The translations under genes were made by a program, and so were the position numbers. A stretch of DNA of 57,478 nucleotides, taken from positions 1-57,478 of the forward strand of contig NZ_LBMG01000014.1 of assembly GCF_001005315.1 (NCBI RefSeq), read 5' to 3'. Below the pieces are notes generated by a model. That model saw only the letters and a list, made by a program, of their open reading frames with translations, did not search any database and was not told where the DNA came from. Shown piece after piece: positions 36,340 to 46,002 of the stretch (position 1 is the first letter of the stretch; each line of letters begins with the position of its first letter). The stretch is from Kordia jejudonensis (GTDB lineage: Bacteria > Bacteroidota > Bacteroidia > Flavobacteriales > Flavobacteriaceae).

Positions 36340-37275
36340 ATGTTTAAAAGATTATTTGGAAAGAAAAAAATAGTGGAAGACAAAGCGTTTACTTCAGATT
36401 TTGATGATGCGCTTAAGCGATATTTTGGAGTTCCGACTGGAAGAATTGAATACGAATTTAAAGATAAAAAAGGCAACGTTATTCCACCTTCATACGCTTT
36501 TGAAGGCGCTTACAATGAGTGGAAAACCATTCAATCTATTTGGGATAGACGAAGTGTTATTTTTTCAGCAGTTGATGAAATTTACTTACATGAAATGTCA
36601 AATGCTCAAATAATAAATAGGTTTGTAATAGATCGATATCCTGAAAAAGCTTTGTCATTTAGCGATTCATATGCTGTTGATGCCGATTTTGAAAATGTCG
36701 ATTTTTTAGCCTCTTTGGCAAAGTGTCATTTTTTTCTAAGTAATTACGAGGAAAGCATTTCATTGGCAAAAAAAGCGTTGGAAATAGAAAATGATCACAA
36801 ATATGCACAAATTGCGTTGGCTGATTCATTACATCTTACAAGTAAGCATGATGAAGCTCATGAAATATACGAAGACATTCTCAAAAATAGCAAGCTAAAA
36901 GAATGGGATAAAGAGGAGATCAATAGTATAGAAATCATTGATTTTAACAACGACATACTTAATTCTTCTGTATATGCGGTTGGTTTACTGTCAAATGATC
37001 TTACAGATGAAGCTACTTGGGAAAAAGCTGCTGAAGAATTTTATCATTGTCCATACTTTAGAAGTCAACATGCTTTTTGGTTGTTAAAAAATGACCAAAG
37101 TTTAAGAGGAATGGCGAAATTAATGTCTTGTACACAAGAATTTCCATGGTTTAAAGATGCAATTATAAATGCAAAAAGTGGAATACTACAATTTAGAGAA
37201 CAAATGGGAACCAATGATTTATGGGAAGACGAACTAAAATATCTATCTGAAATCATTGAAAAAAATAATTGGTAA
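36340..37275 (+). CDS. TPR-containing cytoplasmic protein, unknown function
   Basis: The 311-residue protein starts MFKRLFGKKKIVED and has no signal peptide. Tetratricopeptide-like helices are visible around residues 110-180 (LAKCHFFLSNYEESISLAKKALEIEN, KYAQIALADSLH). The N-terminal part with Trp/Arg (WDRRSVIFSAVDEIYLHE) is unusual and not recognised. A basic N-terminus might associate with membrane or nucleic acid. It follows the SGNH gene by 13 bases and ends the transcript. Confidence 0.65.
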   Translation: MFKRLFGKKKIVEDKAFTSDFDDALKRYFGVPTGRIEYEFKDKKGNVIPPSYAFEGAYNEWKTIQSIWDRRSVIFSAVDEIYLHEMSNAQIINRFVIDRYPEKALSFSDSYAVDADFENVDFLASLAKCHFFLSNYEESISLAKKALEIENDHKYAQIALADSLHLTSKHDEAHEIYEDILKNSKLKEWDKEEINSIEIIDFNNDILNSSVYAVGLLSNDLTDEATWEKAAEEFYHCPYFRSQHAFWLLKNDQSLRGMAKLMSCTQEFPWFKDAIINAKSGILQFREQMGTNDLWEDELKYLSEIIEKNNW

Positions 37276-37307
37276 ACTCAACTTTTAAGAGAATTCTGTC
37301 ATCTCAT

Positions 37308-37365
37308 TTTAAAGCAGGATTATTTCATGAACCTTTCTCGCCACTTTTGCAACTAAGAAAACCAA
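37308..37365 (+). repeat. Solitary copy of the 119-bp repeat core
   Basis: Within a gene-free gap of about 320 bases, this block matches the core of the tandem array 2.3 kb downstream. It shares AAAGCAGGATTATTTCATG, CTTTCTCGCCACTT and AAGAAAACCA. It keeps the 9-codon reading frame (MNLSRHFCN at 37327-37356). The rest of the gap shows no gene or terminator that I can support. Confidence 0.75.
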
Positions 37366-37594
37366 TACAATATTGAAATATCGACGATTTTATATTCGAT
37401 TTAAAAAACGATAAAATTTTAAGACTAACAGAAGAAAAATAAATTCGTTGAACACCATGTATAAATTATTGTCAATTAGAGTACGCTTTTAGAATTCCTT
37501 CAGAATTTCCTTGTATTTCTTTTGTTCACAAAATTAGTTGCTTAAACACACAATTAAACATACTCAAATACGTTAGGTTTAATTAAATATAAAC

Positions 37595-39274
37595 ATGGAT
37601 AAATATAGAATTTTAATACTTTTTGGATTTCTTTCTACCTTTTTCAATTGTACTAACGAGGATTTTACGCGGAAAAATATCAATGATATAAACGATGTGA
37701 AAATATCTGAAATCTTAATTAATTATAATGTAAACACTGAGAGATTAAATAATTTTTATAAGTATCATGCAACCACTCAATATGTTAAACGCTCAATAAA
37801 AAACTGCCATCATTTCAGCAATATGTTGACTTTGATCGATTATGAAAATTTAAGTATTGATCAACAAATTGATTATCAATTGTTAAAAAGACGAATTGAA
37901 GTTGACTTAGAAAAATTACAGCATAAATTTAACGATATCAAGGCTGTAGGTCAATGGGGAAAAGCTGGGCGATTTATCATTGAAACTGCCACAGCAAGTC
38001 AACAAGGAACAACGCCAATACCCAAAGAATTTGCACAACAGCTTGAAAAAGCCTCTCAGGAAATCAATCTCAAAATAAAAACGATTGCAAACCAAGCGAG
38101 TCCTTTTAGTCTTAAAGAAAGACAAATAGTAATGGAAATGATTGGAAACCAAAAAGATGCACTTGCGTTTTTGTCTAAACAATTTGATGAATATCTACCT
38201 AATTACTATGTTGAAACAAGTAAATACAAATCTGCTTATGAGATGCAGTTAGACTCTTTAAGTGCGATTGTTTCAAAACAATTTAAAATATCAGAAGCAC
38301 AATACTTGGGAAAAGATAAACTTCAACAACAGCTTACCTCTGTTAGGCATTTACCTTATTCCGTAGATGAGATTTATAAAATTAGTGAAGAATTTTTCAA
38401 CAAAAGTCAAAAAGAAACAGAGCTAATAAGCGAAGCAATGGGATTTGAAACCGATTGGAAACAAGCCTATGAAAAAGTTAAAAATTCTTATGTGGCACTT
38501 GGAGAGCAGCCCAAAACAGTGCAAAGATTACAAAATGAAGCCTTGGATTTTATTGAAGATAAAGAACTTGTTACAATTCCCGATATTTTAAAAGAAACTT
38601 GGTCAATTGGTATGGTACCAGGTTTTCTTCAGCAACGCGCACCTTTTTTCCTTGGTGGTCCAAATTTATTGATTTCTTATCCAACTTTAGAAATGAACAA
38701 GGTTGATAAACTACAAATCATGAGAATGAACAATCCTCATTTTGCACGCTCAGTTATTTTTCATGAACTCATCCCTGGCCACTTTATGCAATATTACATG
38801 GAAGATGTGAAAAAGCCGTACCGAAAAAGCTATAATTTTAGTGCTTTATGGAGTGAAGGTATGGCCTTTTATTGGGAACTCTTATTATATGAGAAAGGGT
38901 TTGCAAAAACTAATGAAGATAAGTTGGGGATGTTATTTTTTCAAAAATTACGAGCCGCTAGAGTTATTACTTCCATTAATTACCACACAAAAAAATGGAC
39001 TAAAGAACAATGTATTTCATTTTTTAAAAATAAAGTTGGAGCAGATGATTTTGTTGCTATTGCCGAAGCCAACAGAGCAGTCAATTCATATCCAATTGAT
39101 TATTTAATTGGAGGACTTCAGTTTATGCGTCTAAAAGAAGAACTTGTAGATACAGGAAAAATGTCTCTAAAAGTATTTAATGATAAATTATTCAAAGAAA
39201 ATTTTATTCCATTAGATTTGTTGGAATTCAAATTAAAGAACCAAAATATACCCAAACAATTAAGGAATAACTAA
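37595..39274 (+). CDS. DUF885 family peptidase-like lipoprotein
   Basis: The 559-residue protein has a likely lipoprotein signal (STFFNC, Cys19). A mostly helical domain follows, with the metallopeptidase-like motif HELIPGHFMQYYM at about residue 391 and ALWSEGMAFYWELLL downstream, where the Glu may be a third zinc ligand. This is the DUF885 family, related by fold to M32-type carboxypeptidases. A GMVPGFLQQRAPFFLG block precedes it. It is probably an envelope peptidase. It stands alone, bracketed by copies of the 119-bp repeat. Confidence 0.88.
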   Translation: MDKYRILILFGFLSTFFNCTNEDFTRKNINDINDVKISEILINYNVNTERLNNFYKYHATTQYVKRSIKNCHHFSNMLTLIDYENLSIDQQIDYQLLKRRIEVDLEKLQHKFNDIKAVGQWGKAGRFIIETATASQQGTTPIPKEFAQQLEKASQEINLKIKTIANQASPFSLKERQIVMEMIGNQKDALAFLSKQFDEYLPNYYVETSKYKSAYEMQLDSLSAIVSKQFKISEAQYLGKDKLQQQLTSVRHLPYSVDEIYKISEEFFNKSQKETELISEAMGFETDWKQAYEKVKNSYVALGEQPKTVQRLQNEALDFIEDKELVTIPDILKETWSIGMVPGFLQQRAPFFLGGPNLLISYPTLEMNKVDKLQIMRMNNPHFARSVIFHELIPGHFMQYYMEDVKKPYRKSYNFSALWSEGMAFYWELLLYEKGFAKTNEDKLGMLFFQKLRAARVITSINYHTKKWTKEQCISFFKNKVGADDFVAIAEANRAVNSYPIDYLIGGLQFMRLKEELVDTGKMSLKVFNDKLFKENFIPLDLLEFKLKNQNIPKQLRNN

Positions 39275-39571
39275 ATCCAACAATGGCTATCAATAATTGT
39301 TTGTTCTCGCCTGCTTTTGAAATTTAGCGGAATTTCCTACTTGGTATATACTTGTAAAGCTAATCGCTAAACTACACAACTAATCATAGCTTAGACCGTA
39401 AGATTATCTTAAAACTTCATATTTTGATTCAAATATTTGGAGGAGTATTTTTGAGAAAACTAAAATACTGTAATTTCAAGAAGGTAAAATTAGTTTTGAG
39501 ACAGAGTGACGTTGTGAGTAATTTGAATATATATTCGTAAAATGAACAAAATTTTGGGATTTAGACCTGTA
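39275..39571. other. Gene-free stretch before the repeat array
   Basis: Nearly 300 bases hold only short, stop-rich reading frames. I see no RNA gene, no strong terminator and no insertion-sequence end. AGCTAATCGCTAAACT and a later TAATCATAGCTTAGACC give weak partial dyads only. Confidence 0.5.
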
Positions 39572-40219
39572 TTTTTTGCTTTATCTCAAAACTCAAATGT
39601 TATTTGGTTTTGCTCTAATAGCAGGATTATTTCATGATCCTTTCTCGCCACTTCTGCAAATAAGAAACCCACAGCTTTCGCTGTTTTGTTTTTTTTATTT
39701 TATTTCAAAGTTCAAACGTTGTTTGGTTTTGCTCTTAAAGCAGGATTATTTCATGAACCTTTCTCGCCACTTCTGCAAATAAGAAAACCATAGCTATCGC
39801 TGTTTTGCTTTTTTTGTTTTATTTCAAAGTTCAAACGTTGTTTGGTTTTGCTCTTAAAGCAGGATGATTTCATGAACCTTTCTCGCCACTTCTGCAAATA
39901 AGAAAACCATAGCTATCGCTGTTTTGCTTTTTTTGTTTTATTTCAAAGTTCAAACGTTGTTTGGTTTTGCTCTTAAAGCAGGATGATTTCATGAACCTTT
40001 CTCGCCACTTCTGCAAATAAGAAAACCATAGCTATCGCTGTTTTGCTTTTTTTGTTTTATTTCAAAGTTCAAACGTTGTTTGGTTTTGCTCTTAAAGCAG
40101 GATGATTTCATGAACCTTTCTCGCCACTTCTGCAAATAAGAAAACCACAGCTTTCGCTGCTTTGCTTTTTTTGTTTTATTTCAAAGTTTAAATGTTGTTT
40201 GACTTTGCTCTAAAACAAA
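39572..40219 (+). repeat. Tandem array, five copies of a 119-bp unit
   Basis: The word TTTGGTTTTGCTC recurs at 39603, 39722, 39841, 39960 and 40079, exactly 119 bases apart. Partial units sit at each end. Every unit contains ATG plus eight codons (MNLSRHFCK, first copy MILSRHFCK) and a stop. A hairpin around ATAGC/GCTGT or ACAGC/GCTGT follows, then a long T run, a layout like an intrinsic terminator. The middle copies are almost identical; the first and last differ at several bases. The array is not CRISPR because there are no unique spacers. It ends close to the tRNA-Tyr terminator. Confidence 0.9.
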
Positions 40220-40220
40220 A

Positions 40221-40244
40221 AAACCACGTCATACGACGTGGTTT
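40221..40244 (-). terminator. Terminator of tRNA-Tyr
   Basis: AAACCACGTC, an ATAC loop and GACGTGGTTT form a perfect 10-bp stem. On the minus strand it is followed by a T-rich run, 11 bases beyond the mature tRNA end. Confidence 0.85.
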
Positions 40245-40255
40245 CTTGCTTGATG

Positions 40256-40337
<82 letters not shown>

Positions 40338-40490
40338 ATTGCCATCGATTTTTGTTTCAAAATCGGTTGCAAATATACTATTGTTTTTAACACGTGCAAA
40401 TAAAATTTGAGCGTTTTTTTAAATTAAAATTTAAGGTGCTGAAAATCAGTTTTTATACACTTTAAAAAAATTAGAATACAGAATTCTGAA

Positions 40491-41645
40491 TTACTTTCCT
40501 AGCAACTCTTTTACTTTTGCTTCCAATTGCGCACCACGTAAATTTTTAGCAACAATTTCTCCTTTTTCATTCAAAATAAAAGTAGCAGGAATCGCGCGTA
40601 CATTGTAGTTTCTAGCAATTTTGTCTCTAAATCCAGCAATATTAGAAACTTGATGCCAAGGCAATCCATCTTGTTCAATAGCTTTTATCCAAGCTTGCTT
40701 TGCATCACGTTGTCCTTGTCGTCCATCTAACGAAACACCAATGATTTCTAAACCATCTTTATGGTATTTATTGTAAATATTTACCACATTTGGATTTTCT
40801 CTTCGGCAAGGTCCACACCAAGCTGCCCAAAAATCAACAATGGTTACTTTTCCTCTAATATCATACATGGAAATGAGTTCTCCATCAGGATTTGGCGCTT
40901 TAAAATCAGGCGCTACAGAACCTACAGCGGCTCTTTTTGCTTCAAGAACTTTCAAGTTTAAATCTTCAGCAACTTTCGTTTTCTTCAAGTCATTAGGAAG
41001 TTTGTCATAAAAAGCTTTGGCTTCTTTCACATCAATAACTTTGTAGTTTAACATTCTATTGATGATTTGAAGTGAAATATACGAATCAGGATGATCTTTT
41101 ACATAGTTTTTTTGATATTCTGTTCCTTCTTTTTGTAAAGCATCCGATTGTGCTTTTAAGCTCTTTATCAGTGCAGTATCTTTACTTTTCGTAGCAACTG
41201 CATAACGTTGATTTACAGATTTTATTTTTTTAGAAATATCTTCAGAACTCTTTAAAAAGTTTGCATATTCTTGGTTGTGCTTTCCTCCAGAAATTTTTGC
41301 TTCCATCAAATTACTTCTGTCAGCTTCAACCTTTACATCACCTTTCTCTAAAATAAATGTTACATTTCCTTGTGCTCCATTTACATAAATAAAACCCATT
41401 TCAGGAAACTCAGAAGTACCATAAAACGTAAACTTCCCATTTTGAACAATAGCCGTATCTTTTGAAACTGGTTGCCCTTTTTCATTTGGCACCTTTAGAA
41501 AAGCACGAACTCCGTCAGGAATACCATTTATTGAGGTTTCTACACTATACGAATTATCTCCACTTTCTTGCGTACCACAAGAAATAAATAGGAATACACT
41601 CAAGATGCATGCAACTAAAAATACCTTTTTCACGTTCATATACAT
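40491..41645 (-). CDS. TlpA-family thiol-disulfide lipoprotein with DUF4369 domain
   Basis: The 384-residue lipoprotein (lipobox FISC, Cys23) has an N-terminal DUF4369 beta domain (about 30-120) and a helical linker (125-235). A thioredoxin-like TlpA domain follows, with active site WCGPC at 276-280 and the cis-Pro segment VRAIPATF. It likely reduces or isomerises disulfides in the periplasm, as in cytochrome c maturation or stress protection. Several near ATG codons exist (41645 and 41639); both retain the signal. The gene is upstream of tRNA-Tyr on the same strand. Confidence 0.92.
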   Translation of the reverse strand: MYMNVKKVFLVACILSVFLFISCGTQESGDNSYSVETSINGIPDGVRAFLKVPNEKGQPVSKDTAIVQNGKFTFYGTSEFPEMGFIYVNGAQGNVTFILEKGDVKVEADRSNLMEAKISGGKHNQEYANFLKSSEDISKKIKSVNQRYAVATKSKDTALIKSLKAQSDALQKEGTEYQKNYVKDHPDSYISLQIINRMLNYKVIDVKEAKAFYDKLPNDLKKTKVAEDLNLKVLEAKRAAVGSVAPDFKAPNPDGELISMYDIRGKVTIVDFWAAWCGPCRRENPNVVNIYNKYHKDGLEIIGVSLDGRQGQRDAKQAWIKAIEQDGLPWHQVSNIAGFRDKIARNYNVRAIPATFILNEKGEIVAKNLRGAQLEAKVKELLGK

Positions 41646-41711
41646 TTTTATTTACTATGATTTAAATTAAGTCGCAAATTTAACTAAATGTATATAATTA
41701 CGCTAGTAAAA

Positions 41712-42185
41712 TTAGAATTGATAACGAATTCCCAAAGCCAGATCAAAATCAAGATCATTATTAAACCCTTTTACAAAGCCTATTTCTGGTCTAAAATCTA
41801 ATGAAAGGAGTAGTGGAAAGTCAAAATCATACTCAATACCAACATCGCCAGCTACAAACGCGTAAAAGCCGTCATTAGTAGCGCCTCGGTTGCTATTCCA
41901 GCTTCCAAATCCGCCACCAGCGCCAGCATACCAATTAAATCCGCCATCAATATTCCAAACCCATTGGTACAATCCTGTTAATTTGTATGCGTCAAATTCG
42001 TCGCTATCTTTCCAGCCCAAATCGAGTTCCAAACGATTGGTATCGCTCAATCCAAGTTGATATGAAATTTCAGTACCAAATCCGTTATTACCACCTAGTC
42101 GTAATCCAATAGCATGGTCTGAAATGTCTTGCGCTGTTGCAACATATCCAAAAAATAAAATACTTAAAATCACTAAATTTTTCAT
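41712..42185 (-). CDS. Small outer-membrane beta-barrel protein
   Basis: The 157-residue protein has a signal peptide ending ATAQ (about residue 18). Alternating amphipathic strands follow (IGLRLGGNNGFGTEISYQL, RLELDLGWKD, WYAGAGGGFGSW), and the protein ends in an aromatic residue (LGIRYQF), as needed for BAM insertion. Gly- and aromatic-rich strands fit an 8-stranded OmpA/OmpX-like barrel. The function is unknown; it precedes the TlpA lipoprotein gene by about 65 bases on the same strand. Confidence 0.8.
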   Translation of the reverse strand: MKNLVILSILFFGYVATAQDISDHAIGLRLGGNNGFGTEISYQLGLSDTNRLELDLGWKDSDEFDAYKLTGLYQWVWNIDGGFNWYAGAGGGFGSWNSNRGATNDGFYAFVAGDVGIEYDFDFPLLLSLDFRPEIGFVKGFNNDLDFDLALGIRYQF

Positions 42186-42377
42186 CTCTTTCTGTTTATT
42201 TTTGTTGTTTTCAGATGAAATTCAGCCAATAGCATGCCAACGCCCAAAAAGTGATGTCATAAAAGTATATTTTATCTATTTACAATATACTTAAGCTAAA
42301 ATTTCATTGTAATATTATAACTGAAAAAATAAGTATATATTGCTAAAATTAATATAGAAAGCATTCAATACCGTAGC

Positions 42378-45296
42378 ATGAATTCAAAATTAGAAGTCTT
42401 AAAAAACAACTTATCAGGAACACTCTTTTATGATGATTTGCATAAAATATTATATGCTACAGATGCTTCTGTATATCGAAAAATTCCATTGGCGGTTGCC
42501 TATCCAAAAGACACGAACGATTTAAAATTATTGATCGATTTTGCGACGAATGAAAATGTATCATTAATACCACGAACCGCAGGAACTTCCTTGGCTGGAC
42601 AATGTGTTGGAGAAGGAATTGTAGTAGATGTTTCCAAACATTTTACAAGAATTTTAGACATCAATGAAACTGAACGCACAGTTACGGTTGAACCTGGCGT
42701 TGTACGTGATGAATTAAACCAATATTTAAAACCGTTTGGCTTATTTTTTGGTCCAAATACGTCTACATCAAATCGTTGTATGATTGGCGGTATGGTCGGA
42801 AATAACTCTTCAGGCACAACTTCCATTCAATATGGCGTCACACGTGACAAAGTCATTTCACTAGAAACCTTATTATCTGACGGAAGTGAAGTAATGTTTG
42901 AAACGATTTCTACAGAAGCTTTTCACGAAAAACGAAATCAAGCATCTTTAGAAGGGAAAATTTATCAAAAAATTTACGAAACACTGAGTGATTCTAATAA
43001 TCAGGCGCGAATTCGAATTGAATTTCCAAAGCCTGAAATTCACAGACGAAATACAGGATATGCTATTGATGAACTCTTGTATTTTGCACCTTTCAACAAA
43101 GAAAGTGAAACGTTTGATATGTGTAAATTGCTTTCAGGAAGTGAAGGAACGCTAGCATTTACCACAAAAATAAAGCTGCAATTAGATGTATTGCCACCAG
43201 AACGTCATTGTGTAGTTGCAGCGCATTATGAAAGTATCGAAGATTGTTTGCAATCGGTTTCGTTGACCATGAAGCACAATTTGTATACCTGTGAAATGAT
43301 GGATAAAATCATTTTAGATTGTACCAAGTCAAATCTGGCGCAAGCCAAAAACAGATTCTTCGTAAAAGGCGATCCACAAGCAATTTTACTACTAGAATTA
43401 CGCTCAACAGACGAAAACGACTTAGCAAACCAAACCAAAGCACTAATTACGTCTTTGCAGGAAGAAGGCAAAAGTTACCATTATCCAATATTGCGAGGAA
43501 ACGAAATTGGCAAAGCGATGGAATTGCGCAAAGCTGGTTTAGGATTGTTAGGAAACATCATTGGCGATCGAAAAGCAGTGGCATGTATTGAAGATACAGC
43601 CGTAGCATTGCCTGATTTGGCGCCATACATTGCTGAGTTTTCAGAATTGATGAAGAAATATGAGCAACAAGCCGTGTATTATGCACATGCTGGTGCGGGA
43701 GAATTGCATTTGCGTCCAATATTGAATTTAAAGAAGCAAGAAGATGTAGTATTGTTCCGAAAAATCACACGTGATGTGGCTAAATTGGTCAAAAAATACA
43801 AAGGTTCGTTTAGTGGAGAACATGGTGACGGAATTGTGCGCGCAGAGTTTATTCCGATTATGATAGGAGAGAAGAACTATGAATTGCTGAAAGAAGTAAA
43901 ACAAGTTTTTGATCCGAAAAACATATTCAATCCTGGGAAAATAGTGGATGCGGCAAAAATGGATACGTCGTTGCGGTATGAAATTGATAGAGAAGAACCT
44001 GAGATTGAAACACTTTTTGATTTTTCTGATAATGAAGGAATTTTGCGAGCCGCCGAAAAATGCAATGGTTCGGGCGATTGTAGAAAACCTGCTTCGTTCT
44101 CAGGTACCATGTGTCCAAGTTACCGAGCAACCAAAGATGAAAAAGATACGACACGTGCGCGTGCAAATGCGTTGCGTGAATATTTGACGCAATCGGACAA
44201 GGAAAACAAATTTGATCACCCTGAATTAAAAGAAGTTTTCGATTTGTGTTTGAGCTGTAAAGCTTGCGCAAGTGAATGTCCAAGTAATGTAGATGTTGCG
44301 GCGTTAAAAGCAGAATTTTTACATCAATATTACAAATCAAACAAACCTACATTTCGTGATAAAATGTTTGCATTTTCTACCAAATCAAACAAATTGGCAA
44401 GTAACTTTTCAAGTATTTCTAACTTTGTAAAAACGAATGGTTTTACGTCAAAAATTATTAAAAAACGCTTAGGAGTTGCACAAGAACGTACATTACCAAT
44501 TAATTCAAGTAAAACTTTAGATAAAATACTTCAAAAATCATTAAATCAATTAAATAATAATATATCAAAATCTAAAAAAGTATATCTTTTTAGTGATGAA
44601 TTTACAAATTATCTAGAATCTGACATTGGTCAAGATGCATTAATTGTTTTATCCAAATTAGGATACGAAATCAAGTATGTAAAGCATGAAGAAAGTGGAC
44701 GTACATTTATATCCAAAGGTTTTCTGTCTGAAGCTAAAAAAGCAGCGAATGCGAATGTAGAAATATTCAAGAATTTGATCAATGAAAATGCTGTTTTGGT
44801 CGGAATAGAACCTTCTGCAATTTTAACGTTTCGTGACGAATATATTCGTTTGGCGGATGATAAAGAAGCGGCAAAAAGTATTGCAACACATTCGTATCTA
44901 ATTGAAGAATTTTTAGCCAAAGAAATCGAATCAGGCGAAATTACTTCAGCTGCATTTACAGGAGAAGCAAAAGAGGTCAAAATACATGTGCATTGTTACC
45001 AAAAATCTTTGTCGAATCAGAAATGTACGTATGACATTTTAAACCTTCCAAAAAACTACAAACCAACTATTATTGCTTCAGGATGTTGTGGCATGGCAGG
45101 TTCGTTTGGATATGAAGAAGAACATTACGAAGTCAGCATGAATGTTGGCGAGCAAACGTTATTTCCAGCTGTGCGTGCGGCTTCTGTTGATACATTGTTA
45201 GCAGCAAATGGTACCAGTTGTCGTCATCAAATAAAAGATGGAACGCAAAAAGAAGCATTGCATCCAATTACGATCTTGCGACGCGCTTTGTTATAA
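42378..45296 (+). CDS. FAD-binding and Fe-S oxidoreductase, YdiJ/D-lactate dehydrogenase-like
   Basis: The 972-residue protein joins a VAO-type FAD domain (IPRTAGTSLAGQCVGEG near residue 55; SGEHGDGIVRAEF near 478) to a GlpC-like iron-sulfur half. Cys motifs CNGSGDCRK...GTMCPSY (from residue 562) and CLSCKACASECP (from 624) should bind 4Fe-4S clusters. The CCG-type segment ASGCCGMAGSFGYE lies near residue 901. Family members oxidise D-lactate or D-2-hydroxyglutarate and feed electrons to the membrane. The substrate cannot be decided from sequence. The gene is monocistronic and divergent from the barrel gene. Confidence 0.9.
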   Translation: MNSKLEVLKNNLSGTLFYDDLHKILYATDASVYRKIPLAVAYPKDTNDLKLLIDFATNENVSLIPRTAGTSLAGQCVGEGIVVDVSKHFTRILDINETERTVTVEPGVVRDELNQYLKPFGLFFGPNTSTSNRCMIGGMVGNNSSGTTSIQYGVTRDKVISLETLLSDGSEVMFETISTEAFHEKRNQASLEGKIYQKIYETLSDSNNQARIRIEFPKPEIHRRNTGYAIDELLYFAPFNKESETFDMCKLLSGSEGTLAFTTKIKLQLDVLPPERHCVVAAHYESIEDCLQSVSLTMKHNLYTCEMMDKIILDCTKSNLAQAKNRFFVKGDPQAILLLELRSTDENDLANQTKALITSLQEEGKSYHYPILRGNEIGKAMELRKAGLGLLGNIIGDRKAVACIEDTAVALPDLAPYIAEFSELMKKYEQQAVYYAHAGAGELHLRPILNLKKQEDVVLFRKITRDVAKLVKKYKGSFSGEHGDGIVRAEFIPIMIGEKNYELLKEVKQVFDPKNIFNPGKIVDAAKMDTSLRYEIDREEPEIETLFDFSDNEGILRAAEKCNGSGDCRKPASFSGTMCPSYRATKDEKDTTRARANALREYLTQSDKENKFDHPELKEVFDLCLSCKACASECPSNVDVAALKAEFLHQYYKSNKPTFRDKMFAFSTKSNKLASNFSSISNFVKTNGFTSKIIKKRLGVAQERTLPINSSKTLDKILQKSLNQLNNNISKSKKVYLFSDEFTNYLESDIGQDALIVLSKLGYEIKYVKHEESGRTFISKGFLSEAKKAANANVEIFKNLINENAVLVGIEPSAILTFRDEYIRLADDKEAAKSIATHSYLIEEFLAKEIESGEITSAAFTGEAKEVKIHVHCYQKSLSNQKCTYDILNLPKNYKPTIIASGCCGMAGSFGYEEEHYEVSMNVGEQTLFPAVRAASVDTLLAANGTSCRHQIKDGTQKEALHPITILRRALL

Positions 45297-45355
45297 ATTT
45301 TGAAAGTGCGATTGTGAATTTAGAAGTTTCAGAAAATCACTCGATTCTTACGGAT

Positions 45356-45859
45356 TTATACGCTAACATCGCTAAAAACCTGTTGATGCATCTCCTTGTG
45401 TTCTCTTTTGTACACAACCGAAATATCACCAGTATTTTCTAAAATAACAGCTTTAATTTCGTGAAATTCGTAAATATTAGCCTTTTTGAGCTTCAACATA
45501 AAGTCGCTTTTGCTAATATTTGATTTTCTCAATCGTTCTTCTAGAATTTTACCATTCCACATTACAATTTTAGTTTTGTTTGCAAAATAGTGCTGAAATA
45601 CTTTGCTTTTACTAAGTAAAAAAACAAATAAACACTGAAATAAAGTAATTGTAACTAACATAATAAAACCTTCAACCAATGTATATTTACTACTCGATAG
45701 CAGCGAAATTGATACGGAAGCAATTGAAATAATTGAAATAAAATCAATAGAAGATAGTTTACCAAACGAGCGTACACCAGCAATTTTGGTAATAATAGTT
45801 AGGGTAATGAAAATTCCAAAAACGATTAAAGTTAGTTTTAACATTTCTACAGGTTCCAT
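45356..45859 (-). CDS. DUF421/YetF-family membrane protein
   Basis: The 167-residue protein has three membrane spans in its first half (TLIVFGIFITLTIITKIAG, FISIISIASVSISLLS, LVTITLFQCLFVFLL). RSFGKLSSIDFISIISIAS is the conserved DUF421 signature. A soluble C-terminal domain follows, with KIVMWNGKILEERLRKSNIS and EIKAVILENTGDISV. YetF-type proteins are linked to membrane or spore-coat homeostasis in Bacillus, but the molecular role is not known. It is convergent with the dehydrogenase gene, with about 60 bases between stops. Confidence 0.9.
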   Translation of the reverse strand: MEPVEMLKLTLIVFGIFITLTIITKIAGVRSFGKLSSIDFISIISIASVSISLLSSSKYTLVEGFIMLVTITLFQCLFVFLLSKSKVFQHYFANKTKIVMWNGKILEERLRKSNISKSDFMLKLKKANIYEFHEIKAVILENTGDISVVYKREHKEMHQQVFSDVSV

Positions 45860-46002
45860 AGTGTTGAATTTTTTTAAGCAAAATTAGACCATATGGAATT
45901 TTGGATTAACCCAAAAAAAAAATTTAGTAACTCAAAAAATTTATAGATTGAAAATCAGAAAGATAAATGTAAAATGTACAAATGTATTCTTCAAATGAAA
46001 AA

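Noticed and set aside
39572-40219. Tandem array as a CRISPR locus
   Set aside because: The period is 119 bp and the whole unit is repeated. There are no short repeats with unique spacers and no cas genes.
43927-44340. Minus-strand reading frame inside the FAD/Fe-S dehydrogenase gene
   Set aside because: It lies wholly within a well-supported gene and shows no recognisable protein features.
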